A stretch of DNA of 64,000 bases from Tolypothrix sp. PCC 7910 (GCF_011769525.1 NZ_CP050440.1:4093501-4157500), one strand, 5' to 3'; positions 29,324 through 37,542 are shown, counted from the stretch's first letter. Translations and numbers: made by a program. The notes: a model not told the origin generated them from the letters alone.

Positions 29324-30445
29324 ATGTACGATTGTATCATCGTTGGAGCCGGGCCATCTGGTGGAACCGCCGCATACCATTTGGCCAAGCGGGGTCACTC
29401 AGTATTAGTTTTAGAAAAAGAATCCCTGCCAAGATACAAACCCTGTGGAGGCGGAGTATCACCAGTCATTGCCCAATGGTTTGACTTTGATTTTAGCCCA
29501 GCGATTTCGGTGAAGGTTGACTCTTACCGCTTCACCTGGAACTTGGAAGATTCTGTAGAGGCAAAAATTGGAATTAAAGCACCGATTTGGATGGTGCGGC
29601 GAGAGGTTTTTGACCATTTTATAGTTGAGCAAGCCCAGAAGCAAGGGGCAGACCTACAAGACAAGACAGAGGTCACTGGAATTGAGTTTAAAGGAGATTC
29701 TTGGCAAGTCAACACAGCTAACGGCCCAGTTATAGGTCGTTATTTAATTGCGGCTGATGGTGCTAAAGGGCCGATGGCAAAATGGCTAGGTTTTAAAGAC
29801 CGCAAACGCCACTTAGGAGGTGCTTTAGAGGCAGAAGTTCCCGCCGATGTCGAGAATACATCTGTAGCCCATTTTGAGTTTGGTATGGTCAAAAACGGCT
29901 ATATTTGGAATTTCCCCAAGGCTGATGGTTATTCCATTGGCGTTGGTACTTTTATGGGTGGCGTACCCCAAAATTTCAAGAAAATTTTGGATGATTACTC
30001 TCAATCTTTTAATGTAGATGTGAAAATCTGCAAGCAACATGGTCATCCTATTTGCTTGTGGAATGGTAATCAAAAGCTACATACTCAAAATGCAATTTTG
30101 GCTGGGGAAGCAGCGTGTGTAGTTGACCCCATGACTGCAGAAGGTATCCGCCCTTCAATTTTTAGTGGATTGCTAGCAGCTAATGCTATTAATGAGGCAC
30201 TGACAGGTGATATCAACGCTTTAGAACAATATACCAATGCCATGAACGAACAATGGGGTACAGAGATGGCATGGGCACAAAAATTAGCTAACGCATTTTA
30301 TCGCTTTCCTAAAATTGCCTACAACGTTTGTGTCAAGCGTCCTTCTACTGTCCAGACTATGGGTAGAATTTTCAATGGTGAATTACGCTATGGTGATGTT
30401 GCTAGTCGGGCTTTGAAGCGGTTGATTCCTGGGTTTGGGGGGTAA
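29324..30445 (+). CDS. Geranylgeranyl reductase family FAD-dependent oxidoreductase
   Basis: This protein of 373 residues has the N-terminal FAD fold DCIIVGAGPSGGTAAYHLA, the family signature YKPCGGGVSP near residue 40 and the second FAD motif GEAACVVDPMTAEGIRPSIFSG near residue 263. It belongs to the group that includes ChlP and archaeal geranylgeranyl reductases, which reduce isoprenoid double bonds, but its start and length differ from the usual cyanobacterial ChlP of about 405 residues. It is therefore more likely a paralogue acting on another isoprenoid or a quinone-linked substrate. The stop codon lies at the left edge of a GGGTAAT heptamer array. Upstream is a long repeat-rich gap. Confidence 0.85.
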   Translation: MYDCIIVGAGPSGGTAAYHLAKRGHSVLVLEKESLPRYKPCGGGVSPVIAQWFDFDFSPAISVKVDSYRFTWNLEDSVEAKIGIKAPIWMVRREVFDHFIVEQAQKQGADLQDKTEVTGIEFKGDSWQVNTANGPVIGRYLIAADGAKGPMAKWLGFKDRKRHLGGALEAEVPADVENTSVAHFEFGMVKNGYIWNFPKADGYSIGVGTFMGGVPQNFKKILDDYSQSFNVDVKICKQHGHPICLWNGNQKLHTQNAILAGEAACVVDPMTAEGIRPSIFSGLLAANAINEALTGDINALEQYTNAMNEQWGTEMAWAQKLANAFYRFPKIAYNVCVKRPSTVQTMGRIFNGELRYGDVASRALKRLIPGFGG

Positions 30446-30496
30446 TGGGGAATGGGGAATGGGTAATGGGTAATGGGTAATGGGTAATGGGTAATG
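30441..30496. repeat. GGGTAAT/GGGGAAT heptamer array (STRR type)
   Basis: About eight tandem heptamers begin within the last codons of the flavoprotein gene, and its TAA stop is part of the first repeat. This is the short tandem repeat type known from heterocystous cyanobacteria. Confidence 0.85.
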
Positions 30497-30612
30497 AGAC
30501 AAACACCAAAAACACCAATACCCCATGCCCATTGTCAGAAATATTGTTCAAGGAACTTGTAGTTACATAAGGTCATCGTGAAAACTACTGTTTTCTTGAA
30601 AAATCAATATAT

Positions 30613-32064
30613 ATGCCAGCTAATAAGCCTCAATATCAACTGACTGCACCTATATGCTTATTTTTATTAGGAACTGCGTTGTCTCAAACTTTGACATACG
30701 CAACTTTTAAATCAAATACTGACAGTCACAATTCTGCAGTCGTCGCCCAAACTTCGGCCAAGCCAGCACCTCAAGAAGTTGTACAAGAGGGTGAAGTCCG
30801 GGCTTTACCTGGCAAGCTGGATAATATACCTGTATTTAATAGCAATAGCCCAGAATGGATTAAAAATGAAGGCATTTTGCTGTCTACATTTCCTCCACAA
30901 GGGAAAAAACTTGCGGCGGCCCATTTAAATTTTCCCTTTTCGGGACGCTTTGATTTATTTGCTCACCACTATACCCACACTCCTAAGGATTTACAGACGC
31001 TATACCTGGGTGTAATTGTGAATAATCCTGGTAAGCAAGCTGTAACAGTAGATGTATTGCAAGCGGCGAGTTATTTGATGCAGGATGCACCGTTTGTAAC
31101 GTTGGGGCCTTATATCGACAATAACGATGGTAAAGCTTTCTCAGGGCCAGGCGATCGCGCTGCTGGTGATGTATTACGCGGAGTTCGCCAAGCTGATTTT
31201 CCGGCAAAGCTGGTAATTCCACCAGGACAAAGCCGTATGCTGCTGAATCATCCCATTCCGGTGAAAAATCTGGAAAAGCCTGTAAATGGTCGCTCTAGTT
31301 TTATGCGGTTGCGTAGTAGTGGCAAAGTTTATACAGCTAGTTTGGCGATGTTTGCTAAGAAAAACGCCGATGGTAGCGATCGCTCTCCTACTTTAACAGA
31401 ATGGCAAGCTTTACTTAATAATGGTAACTTTGCTGGGCCAAGAGACAAAACCCCTACGCCCCCAAATGCTACTGGTGGTGTGCTGATTTATGGGCGTGTA
31501 GCTGGTGTATCGCAGGGTTCGCAATGGCAAGCATCTCTTACAGATAACCCTAAAGCCCAAATTCTCACAATTCCGCAACCAGGTAAAGCGATTTCTTATC
31601 CTATTGCCACTCTCAAAGGTGGACGTTTAGGTAGCGAACAAATCCAAACTGCAAAAATGTTAGCCCGTTATCCAGATACGGCGTATGAAGCGCATGGTAA
31701 TTATGGTGTGGAATATAATCTCAGTTTACCTTTGAGCAATACAACTAACCAAACTCAGAAAGTTGCTGTCACCCTAGAAACACCTTTAAAGGAAGATAAA
31801 TTAGCTAAAGGAAATCTCCGCTTCCGCAAACCATCCTTAGATTTTCCCTTCTTCCGGGGTACGGTGCGGCTACGCTATACCGATGACCAAGGACAAAAAC
31901 AAACGCGTTATGTACATTTATGGCATAGAACAGCACAGATTTTAGAACCATTACTACAGGTGACGCTACCACCTGCAACTAAAAAAATGGTACAGGTAGA
32001 TTTAATTTATCCGCCAGATTCAACACCACCCCAGGTATTGAGTGTAAAAACGCTGGCGCAATGA
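30613..32064 (+). CDS. DUF3370 domain protein, probably exported
   Basis: This protein of 483 residues has a hydrophobic N-terminal segment (about 10-28) that looks like a signal or anchor. It is followed by segments typical of the cyanobacterial DUF3370 family: RALPGKLDNIPVFNSN, HLNFPFSGRFDLFAHHYTH and NPGKQAVTVDVLQAASYLM. The C-terminal half includes ARYPDTAYEAHGNYGVEYN and a beta-rich stretch. The function of the family is not established; the composition fits an envelope or periplasmic protein. It lies 167 bp after the flavoprotein gene across a heptamer array. Family assignment is from memory of conserved segments. Confidence 0.8.
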   Translation: MPANKPQYQLTAPICLFLLGTALSQTLTYATFKSNTDSHNSAVVAQTSAKPAPQEVVQEGEVRALPGKLDNIPVFNSNSPEWIKNEGILLSTFPPQGKKLAAAHLNFPFSGRFDLFAHHYTHTPKDLQTLYLGVIVNNPGKQAVTVDVLQAASYLMQDAPFVTLGPYIDNNDGKAFSGPGDRAAGDVLRGVRQADFPAKLVIPPGQSRMLLNHPIPVKNLEKPVNGRSSFMRLRSSGKVYTASLAMFAKKNADGSDRSPTLTEWQALLNNGNFAGPRDKTPTPPNATGGVLIYGRVAGVSQGSQWQASLTDNPKAQILTIPQPGKAISYPIATLKGGRLGSEQIQTAKMLARYPDTAYEAHGNYGVEYNLSLPLSNTTNQTQKVAVTLETPLKEDKLAKGNLRFRKPSLDFPFFRGTVRLRYTDDQGQKQTRYVHLWHRTAQILEPLLQVTLPPATKKMVQVDLIYPPDSTPPQVLSVKTLAQ

Positions 32065-32167
32065 ATACAGCAAAGCCAAGTAAGTAGCCGTCATGAACTG
32101 GGTACACCAGAACACATGAAAAATTCATTAATCCCCCTTGCTCCCTGCTCCCTGCCCCCTGCTTTTT

Positions 32168-32485
32168 CAAGTCAGGTCGGCGAAATTAAAGATAACTGGC
32201 TGAGGCTGTCATTCTTACAAAGTTCTGATGCCTGCGGCAACCCCTTCGGTGTACGGAGGAAACCTCCGCTCAACGCCAGTTCGTTCAAGTCGGGAGACCC
32301 GCCCACACGACTGGCTCGACTTTGCGCTTTGTCCTTGGTCATTGGTGAGCCACTGCGTTGGACGGGTTCCCTGGCTTGTTCGCGTAGCGTCTCCCCTTGG
32401 GAGAAGCAAGTGGCGACATTGGTAAGAATTTCAAGCCTATTTACGTTTCTTAACATAGTTTGGTTTATTTCCACTGACTTACTTA
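32168..32485 (+). mobile_element. MITE-like element, copy 2 (318 bp, two inserts)
   Basis: The borders and flanking bodies match copy 1: GGTCGGCGAAATTAAAGATA at the left, and ATTTACGTTTCT and TTTCCACTGACTTACTTA at the right. The heptamer middle is interrupted by two additional GC-rich blocks. One starts CTTACAAAGTTCTGAT and ends ACTTTGCGCTTTGTC. The other runs from GAGCCACTGCGTTGG to GCAAGTGGCGAC and is shared with copy 3. Several short open frames here on both strands are chance. Confidence 0.8.
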
Positions 32486-32641
32486 CAATAGACCTGGAAG
32501 AGGTGGGGAAAGGGAAAAGGTGAAAGGGGAAAGGGATAATACCAAACCTTTTCTCGACTTCTTGTACAAGTTTCATGCAAAAATGCGATCGCTTTGTGCT
32601 TGGTTAATTGCTCAATTAGTCTTAAATTAACGATTAGTCTA

Positions 32642-32863
32642 TTATCTTTGAGGTTCTAAAACTTCTACTTCATGAGCAATGCTTGCAGGATGGGGAATAG
32701 ATAAACCCTCTTCTAGCATTCCCTCGATATGAAATTCAATGGCTTCTGCAATCATTTGTTTAACTTCTTCTAAAGTTTCACCCACAGCTACACAACCAGG
32801 TAAATCGGGGACATAAGCGCCGTAGCTAGTTTTTCCCTTTTCAATCACGACTGTATAACGCAT
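32642..32863 (-). CDS. hicB: HicB-family antitoxin
   Basis: This protein of 73 residues has the partial RNase-H-like HicB fold: YTVVIEKGKTSYGAYVPDLPGCVAVGETLEEVKQMI, with the PDLPGC motif and a helix containing AIEFHIEGMLEEG. It lacks a C-terminal DNA-binding domain, as do many short HicB proteins. Its ATG overlaps the toxin stop codon in a TAATG arrangement at 32861-32865, so the two are translationally coupled. It should neutralise the neighbouring HicA mRNA interferase. The gene lies between the toxin and MITE-like copy 2. Confidence 0.9.
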   Translation of the reverse strand: MRYTVVIEKGKTSYGAYVPDLPGCVAVGETLEEVKQMIAEAIEFHIEGMLEEGLSIPHPASIAHEVEVLEPQR

Positions 32864-33054
32864 TATTCTTCCTCTAATTGAGCCTGTCTCCAGATACTTT
32901 TCAAAGTACCAATAGGTACATCAACACTTAGTTTACCGGACACTGTTACAGTACCAGGTTTATCAGAATGTTTGAACTGTCTATGACTACCTCTAGTTCT
33001 TTTGAGATACCAACCATCAGCTTCTAGCCGCTTAATCACTTCGCTTACTTTCAT
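32863..33054 (-). CDS. hicA: HicA-family mRNA interferase toxin
   Basis: This protein of 63 residues has the double-stranded-RNA-binding-like HicA fold. The catalytic histidine is H24 in RGSHRQFKHS, preceded by GWYLKRTR and followed by VTVSGKLSVDVPIGTLKSI. It should cleave mRNA without ribosomes when free of antitoxin. Toxin precedes antitoxin, the usual order for hicAB, and the genes overlap by one base. All family residues I can check are intact, so the toxin is probably functional. Confidence 0.92.
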   Translation of the reverse strand: MKVSEVIKRLEADGWYLKRTRGSHRQFKHSDKPGTVTVSGKLSVDVPIGTLKSIWRQAQLEEE

Positions 33055-33178
33055 GCTATAGCTTATCTGTAGAAAATAAATTCCTGTTACAGATATATTG
33101 CCTTTGTATTAGATGAAAGTAAATACAATTTTGTCCGTCATTTTGACGGAGTATTTTCAACTTACTCTTACATTTCAA

Positions 33179-33787
33179 TTAACCAATTGGGCGGTTTCCG
33201 GGATTTACCGCATGAATATATTCACTACCAGAATGCGGTCTACCACGTTTATATTGAGCTTCTTCTGGTTTACCCCATCCTAACTGCAAAATAATTTCTA
33301 GAAAGTTAGAATTTTCCCATTTCCATAAACTTGCCCATTCTGTTATTTGAGCAATTCTTTCAACATCCAGTTTATTAATTTGCTGATATTGTTTGCTATT
33401 ATTAAAACTCAAATATAAGTCCATTTCTGCTGTGACTTCATACCAAAATTCTAATATAGAATTTTTGGCAGTATGTAATATTGCCAAGTCACTCGTAATA
33501 GCTATTAACTCATGATCTATTTTAGGATATTTTAAGGTTTTGCCTTTAACATTCACTTCATGCCAAATAATTCCTGAGACGTGATTTTCTCTTTGATAAT
33601 CGTGAATGGCGGCTTTAAAATCTTGATAGGCAGTGAATTTTTGCAGCCCATCGCTTCTGATAAATTGGTCAATTAAAGGATTGCCAGAGACCGTTACTTC
33701 TAACTTCAAGCGTTCACCCTTCAGGCAAGCTTGACGCTCATCTGCCAATATTTTTATAAGTTCCTCGGTAGTGTAAACCTTTGACAT
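33179..33787 (-). CDS. Conserved hypothetical protein of about 202 residues
   Basis: I do not recognise a family. The chosen ATG at 33787 (MSKVYTTEEL) is preferred over a TTG at 33811 that falls at the border of a heptamer repeat array. The sequence is soluble, with an N-terminal helical region (TEELIKILADERQACLKGERLKLE), a region rich in aromatic residues (IIWHEVNVKG and SILEFWYEVTAEMDLYLSF) and a basic tail (YKRGRPHSG). It is upstream of hicA on the same strand, 124 bp away, but nothing shows a functional link. Confidence 0.55.
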   Translation of the reverse strand: MSKVYTTEELIKILADERQACLKGERLKLEVTVSGNPLIDQFIRSDGLQKFTAYQDFKAAIHDYQRENHVSGIIWHEVNVKGKTLKYPKIDHELIAITSDLAILHTAKNSILEFWYEVTAEMDLYLSFNNSKQYQQINKLDVERIAQITEWASLWKWENSNFLEIILQLGWGKPEEAQYKRGRPHSGSEYIHAVNPGNRPIG

Positions 33788-33811
33788 CAGAACACACTCT
33801 AAATTAGTCAA

Positions 33812-33905
33812 TTGTCATTTGTCATTGGTCGTTTGTTGTTTGTCATTAGTTATTTATCATTGGTCATTGGTCATTTATTATTTGTTATTTATTGTTGCTT
33901 ATTTA
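33812..33905. repeat. TGTCATT/TTGGTCA heptamer array
   Basis: Degenerate heptamers (TGTCATT, TGGTCAT, TTATTTG) run through about 90 bp directly upstream of the hypothetical gene. They resemble the heptamers inside the MITE-like copies. Confidence 0.6.
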
Positions 33906-34020
33906 TTATGGATTAACTTTCTTAATGGCTTAGGTAAATTCTTACAGTATTATGCTTTAAGCTTATGGTAAATGCAGTATCAGATATAGCAGTCTTAATT
34001 GTTTGACATAATCAAAACGT

Positions 34021-34046
34021 AGGGCAGACCATTTGGTCTACCCTTA
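34021..34046 (-). terminator. Terminator hairpin after the thioredoxin-fold gene
   Basis: On the minus strand AGGGTAGACC pairs with GGTCTGCCCT around the loop AAAT, with one G-T pair, and the sequence ACGTTTTG follows. It lies directly after the stop codon at 34050. Confidence 0.6.
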
Positions 34047-34049
34047 AAG

Positions 34050-34637
34050 TTATTTACTTAACTCACTACTGAACTCATTAAAGGAACGCCGTTTTAGCTG
34101 TACTGATTCAGAACGAGGTAGTAAATCAAACACCTCACGAAAGCGATCGTCGATGTCCTCAAAGGGAACTTGACCCTGCTTATTTAAAAGTACTTTACCT
34201 GATTGATCAAAGACTACAACTTGAGGAACAGCGCCAGAGTAGTAATATCCTGCTTCCGTAGGTTCATAGGTTTTTTTAGCAGGGATGGTATCTACATTGA
34301 TGGGAAGAATTTCTGCGACTTTACCATAGAATTCTTGCACCCGTGAAATTGTAATGGCATATTCCTTACAATCTTTGCTGTCGTCAACATAAAAAGCCAA
34401 AAATGCTGGTTTATGCTCTGCTAAAGTCTGTGCTAGTGTTTGTCTCGGTGGAACCAGTGAACCATTACCAGCATAAACCACGAAAATGTTGCCATCAAAA
34501 TTGTCATCTTTAATACCAGCAGATGCTGGTTGGATATTGATAATGAACAGGCAAACAAGCAATACCAAAGCTTTGTAAACCAATTGTTGCCAATTGGCTA
34601 TTTTTTGTAAAAACAGAGACTTTATCCCATTCATCAA
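34050..34637 (-). CDS. Membrane-anchored thioredoxin-fold protein (thylakoid photosystem I accumulation factor-like)
   Basis: This protein of 195 residues has an N-terminal hydrophobic segment (about 20-40, ending QPASAG) that is a signal or anchor, and then a thioredoxin-like fold. The usual CxxC active site is replaced by DDSKDCKEYA, with a single cysteine. The cis-proline region is present as SGAVPQVVVFDQSGKVL. This pattern matches cyanobacterial thylakoid proteins annotated as photosystem I accumulation factors. If that is right, it acts at the thylakoid membrane in complex assembly rather than as a redox catalyst. The family name is recalled from general annotation knowledge and not tested. 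A terminator hairpin follows the gene. Confidence 0.65.
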   Translation of the reverse strand: MMNGIKSLFLQKIANWQQLVYKALVLLVCLFIINIQPASAGIKDDNFDGNIFVVYAGNGSLVPPRQTLAQTLAEHKPAFLAFYVDDSKDCKEYAITISRVQEFYGKVAEILPINVDTIPAKKTYEPTEAGYYYSGAVPQVVVFDQSGKVLLNKQGQVPFEDIDDRFREVFDLLPRSESVQLKRRSFNEFSSELSK

Positions 34638-34971
34638 AACAAACCTTGAAAGCTACAATTTGTCAGTTTGTGCTGAATTCAGCCAACAGCGCTGGATAGA
34701 TGATTACGTCTACGCACTAATTTTTAAGATAACGCCTATGGGGACGGGGGAGTAGTGGGGATTGGGGATTGGGGATTAGGGATTGGGGACTGGGGATTAG
34801 GGAGAAATAATTTTGAATTTTGAATTTTGCGAAAAGTTGCGTGCGGGGGTTCCCCCCGTTGAGCAAACTTTTCAAGACGAATTTTGAATTCCCCATAGGG
34901 GTTGGCTGGCTTTTTGAGCGAGGATTCGCTAAACTCACAAGATTAATTTAAAACTTAAGCTATTAACTACT
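34638..34971. other. Spacer with heptamer array and short hairpin element
   Basis: It holds a GGGGATT/GGGGACT heptamer array at about 34739-34800, then GAATTTT heptamers and the short GCGAAAAGTT hairpin element. Flanking genes are divergent, so promoters for both lie at its ends. Confidence 0.5.
34829..34878. repeat. GCGAAAAGTTG hairpin element, short form
   Basis: It has the same borders as the element at 28938-29030 (GCGAAAAGTTG and CAAACTTTTCAAGAC), but the interior is only about 22 bp with GGGGGTTCCCCCC. It is embedded in a run of GAATTTT heptamers. Confidence 0.6.
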
Positions 34972-36312
34972 GTGGCGAACAAAATACAACTTATAGATAG
35001 GCTCAAATTGGGTTTGGCGGTGTCAGTCGCAAAGGGTGTGACATTTATGGTGCGATCGCTCCGCTTGGGTGCTGCTAGTGTATTACCAGGCTCAATTGCT
35101 CGGCGGATTGAACCGAAGCTGTTGCAGTTATTAAGTCAGCAGGTGAAAAAAGGTGCGATTCTGATTGCTGGTACTAATGGTAAAACTACCACATCGCTGC
35201 TGTTACGGGAAATTTTAGAACGCCAAGGCTACCGTGTTGCTCATAACTCCACAGGCGCAAATTTGGAAAACGGTTTGATGACTGCGCTGATGGATAACAC
35301 TAACATCCTAGGTAGCTTGGATGTTGACTATGCGATTTTAGAAGTTGATGAAAATATTTTACCTAGGGTTTTAGCGCCGATTCAGCCAAAGCTAATTCTG
35401 TGTTTAAACTTATTCCGCGACCAACTCGACAGGTACGGGGAAGTGGATACTATTAGTAAACGCTGGGGAAAGGCGATCGCAACTTTATCACCTGACACTA
35501 TCGTAGTGGCAAATGCCGACGACCCGACAATTTGCTATCTCGGTCAACAATTAACTCAGCAGCGAGTTGCGTTTTTTGGATTGAGTGAACCGGAACATTA
35601 TTTAGAAGCAATTCCCCATGCTGTAGATTCGATTTATTGTCCCAGATGCGGCAAGGCCTTAGACTACAAAGGCGTTTACTTGTCCCACATGGGGGAATAT
35701 AGCTGTTCTAATTGCGGCTTTAGTAGAAGTCAACCCAGCCTCAATAGTAGCGAATGGCCACAAATTTTGGTGGGTTTATATAACAAATATAATACCTTAG
35801 CTGCTGCCACTGCTGCCCAAGAATTAGGAGTTGATGGAGTCACTATCCGCGAAACAATTCCCAATTTCCAAGCAGCCTTTGGACGTGCGGAAGAGTTAGA
35901 AATTAACGGGAAAAAGGTAAGAATTTTATTATCAAAAAATCCTGTGGGGACGAATGAAACTATTCGCGTAGTTACAGAAAGTGCTGATAAAACTACTTTG
36001 CTAGTATTAAACGACCGAGTGCAAGATGGCGAAGATGTGTCTTGGATTTGGGATGTAGATACAGAGAAACTAGTTCAGCGTGGGGGGACTTTAGTAGTAA
36101 GTGGCGATCGCGCTTATGATATGGCTTTACGTCTGCGCTACAGTGACCCCAATCCTGCCCAAAATTTTAAATTGATTGTGGAAGAAGATTTACGTCAGGC
36201 TATTAACACCGCCTTAGAGCGTACACCCAACAACGAAACCCTGCATATTTTACCTACATATACAGCAATGTTGAACGTGCGCGAAGTATTAACCGGACGC
36301 AAAATTTTATAA
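34972..36312 (+). CDS. murT: Lipid II isoglutaminyl synthase, MurT (Mur ligase) subunit
   Basis: This protein of 446 residues activates the D-glutamate carboxyl group of lipid II with ATP so that GatD can deliver ammonia, giving D-isoglutamine in peptidoglycan. It has the Mur ligase P-loop GTNGKTT at 67-73, NLFRDQLDRYGE near 146-157, a Cys4 zinc ribbon with C223, C226, C245 and C248 that is characteristic of MurT, and a C-terminal DUF1727-type domain (FGRAEELEINGK and LSKNPVGTNETIR). The start is GTG without a clear Shine-Dalgarno sequence. GatD follows after 85 bp, confirming the pair. The gap contains a GACGCGAT palindrome. Confidence 0.92.
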   Translation: MANKIQLIDRLKLGLAVSVAKGVTFMVRSLRLGAASVLPGSIARRIEPKLLQLLSQQVKKGAILIAGTNGKTTTSLLLREILERQGYRVAHNSTGANLENGLMTALMDNTNILGSLDVDYAILEVDENILPRVLAPIQPKLILCLNLFRDQLDRYGEVDTISKRWGKAIATLSPDTIVVANADDPTICYLGQQLTQQRVAFFGLSEPEHYLEAIPHAVDSIYCPRCGKALDYKGVYLSHMGEYSCSNCGFSRSQPSLNSSEWPQILVGLYNKYNTLAAATAAQELGVDGVTIRETIPNFQAAFGRAEELEINGKKVRILLSKNPVGTNETIRVVTESADKTTLLVLNDRVQDGEDVSWIWDVDTEKLVQRGGTLVVSGDRAYDMALRLRYSDPNPAQNFKLIVEEDLRQAINTALERTPNNETLHILPTYTAMLNVREVLTGRKIL

Positions 36313-36330
36313 ATTAGTCAAAACTTGTAG

Positions 36331-36350
36331 AGACGCGATTCATCGCGTCT
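36331..36350. repeat. Short palindrome, GACGCGAT family, between murT and gatD
   Basis: AGACGCGATTCATCGCGTCT lies inside the apparent murT-gatD operon. Its centre (TC) differs from the TA of the copy at 14704. It could form an intercistronic hairpin that affects the ratio of the two subunits. Confidence 0.75.
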
Positions 36351-36397
36351 GTCAAACATTCCAATTACCAATTACCAATTACCCATTCCCCAATACT

Positions 36398-37201
36398 ATG
36401 CAAATTACAATCGGTTGGTTATATCCGACGCTAATGAGTACCTATGGCGATCGCGGTAATGTAATTACTATAGAACGTCGCGCTCAATGGCGGGGATTTG
36501 GCGTTAAGGTTGTACCTTTGGATCAAAATGCGACAGCAGAGGATATTAAATCTGTTGATTTAATTGTCGGTGGTGGCGCACAAGACCGCCAGCAAGAAAT
36601 TGTTATGCGCGATTTGCAAGGTGCAAAAGCTGATGCAATGCGTGAAAAAATTGAAAATGGTACACCAGGAGTATTTACTTGTGGTTCGCCGCAGTTGTTA
36701 GGACATTATTACGAACCTGGACTAGGACAGCGCATTGAAGGTTTAGGAATATTAGATTTAGTCTCTGTCCATCCTGGTGAAAATACTAAACGCTGCATTG
36801 GTAATTTGGTGATTGAAGTTACAGCTTCTCGCCTAGCGCAGGATTTAAAAGCGATGACAGGTAGCACACCTTATTTAGTTGGCTTTGAAAATCATGGTGG
36901 ACGTACCAAGCTAGGGAAAGTGGAAGCCTTGGGAAAAGTAGTTTACGGCTTAGGCAATAACGGTGAAGATGGGACGGAGGGAGCATTTTATCAGAATGCG
37001 ATCGCAACCTATTCTCACGGCCCCTTGTTACCCAAAAATCCCTTTGTTGCAGACTGGTTAATTCAAACAGCATTGCGGCTGAAGTACCAACAGCCAATTA
37101 CCTTAGAACCTTTAGATGATACCTTGGCTATGCAAGCACGGGAAGCAATTTTTAAGCGGTTGAAAGTAAGTTTACCAACACCTGCTGCGGCTAAGGTTTA
37201 A
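36398..37201 (+). CDS. gatD: Lipid II isoglutaminyl synthase, GatD glutamine amidotransferase subunit
   Basis: This class I glutamine amidotransferase of 267 residues, related to the cobyric acid synthase amidotransferase domain, hydrolyses glutamine and supplies ammonia to MurT. The nucleophile is C95 in GVFTCGSPQLLGHYY and the histidine is H207 in TYSHGPLLPKNP. GWLYPTLMSTYGDRGN at the N-terminus is typical of GatD. It is the second gene of the murT-gatD pair. Amidation of lipid II is best known in Gram-positive bacteria, but this gene pair also occurs in cyanobacteria. Confidence 0.92.
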   Translation: MQITIGWLYPTLMSTYGDRGNVITIERRAQWRGFGVKVVPLDQNATAEDIKSVDLIVGGGAQDRQQEIVMRDLQGAKADAMREKIENGTPGVFTCGSPQLLGHYYEPGLGQRIEGLGILDLVSVHPGENTKRCIGNLVIEVTASRLAQDLKAMTGSTPYLVGFENHGGRTKLGKVEALGKVVYGLGNNGEDGTEGAFYQNAIATYSHGPLLPKNPFVADWLIQTALRLKYQQPITLEPLDDTLAMQAREAIFKRLKVSLPTPAAAKV

Positions 37202-37232
37202 TTTACCGTAGTAAGGACTTCGTTAAATCAAA

Positions 37233-37267
37233 GCTAACGCGTCGAAAATGTCTGATGGTGCGTTAGC
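37233..37267. repeat. GCTAACGC hairpin
   Basis: GCTAACGC at 37233-37240 and GCGTTAGC at 37260-37267 form a perfect 8-bp stem shortly after gatD. No T run follows. Similar GCGTTAGC motifs occur in the hairpins near 45799-45827. Confidence 0.5.
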
Positions 37268-37320
37268 CTTACCCAAAACACACGCTATTACTACTTTTAA
37301 ATCTTCGCTTTGTGTTGTTC

Positions 37321-37542
37321 TCCCGCCCTGCAATTAATTGCGGGCTAATAGCAAAAGTGCGTTCAAACGCACTGAAAATATTAAAAATATTCAATTGATG
37401 GGTCAACACCCCCACTTGATGCGCCAATAGCATCATGAATTCCAAAGTCCAAAGCTAAAGCCTACTAAAGTAGACTCGTAAGGATTTCAGTCCACTTGAG
37501 TGGACTTACACTATTAGCCCGGAACTTCAGTTCTGGGCGGGA
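37321..37542. mobile_element. Structured inverted-repeat element with covarying hairpin arms
   Basis: The left arm (37321-37374) and the inverse of the right arm (37488-37542) share TCCCGCCC, then CGGGCTAATAG, then AAGT and ACTG. Between these fixed blocks each arm has two hairpins whose stem sequences differ but whose pairing is kept; for example AGTGCGTTCAAACGCACT on the left and AGTCCACTCAAGTGGACT on the right. The 113-bp centre has another small palindrome, CTACTAAAGTAG. No gene is inside. It is probably a non-autonomous mobile element, but its family is unknown to me. Confidence 0.6.

Noticed and set aside
32116-32576. Several overlapping open frames on both strands between the DUF3370 gene and hicB
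   Set aside because: They fall inside MITE-like copy 2 and flanking heptamers, and their translations follow the repeats.
34717-34938. Minus-strand open frame upstream of murT
   Set aside because: It consists of translated heptamers and a hairpin element, with PNPQSP-type low complexity.
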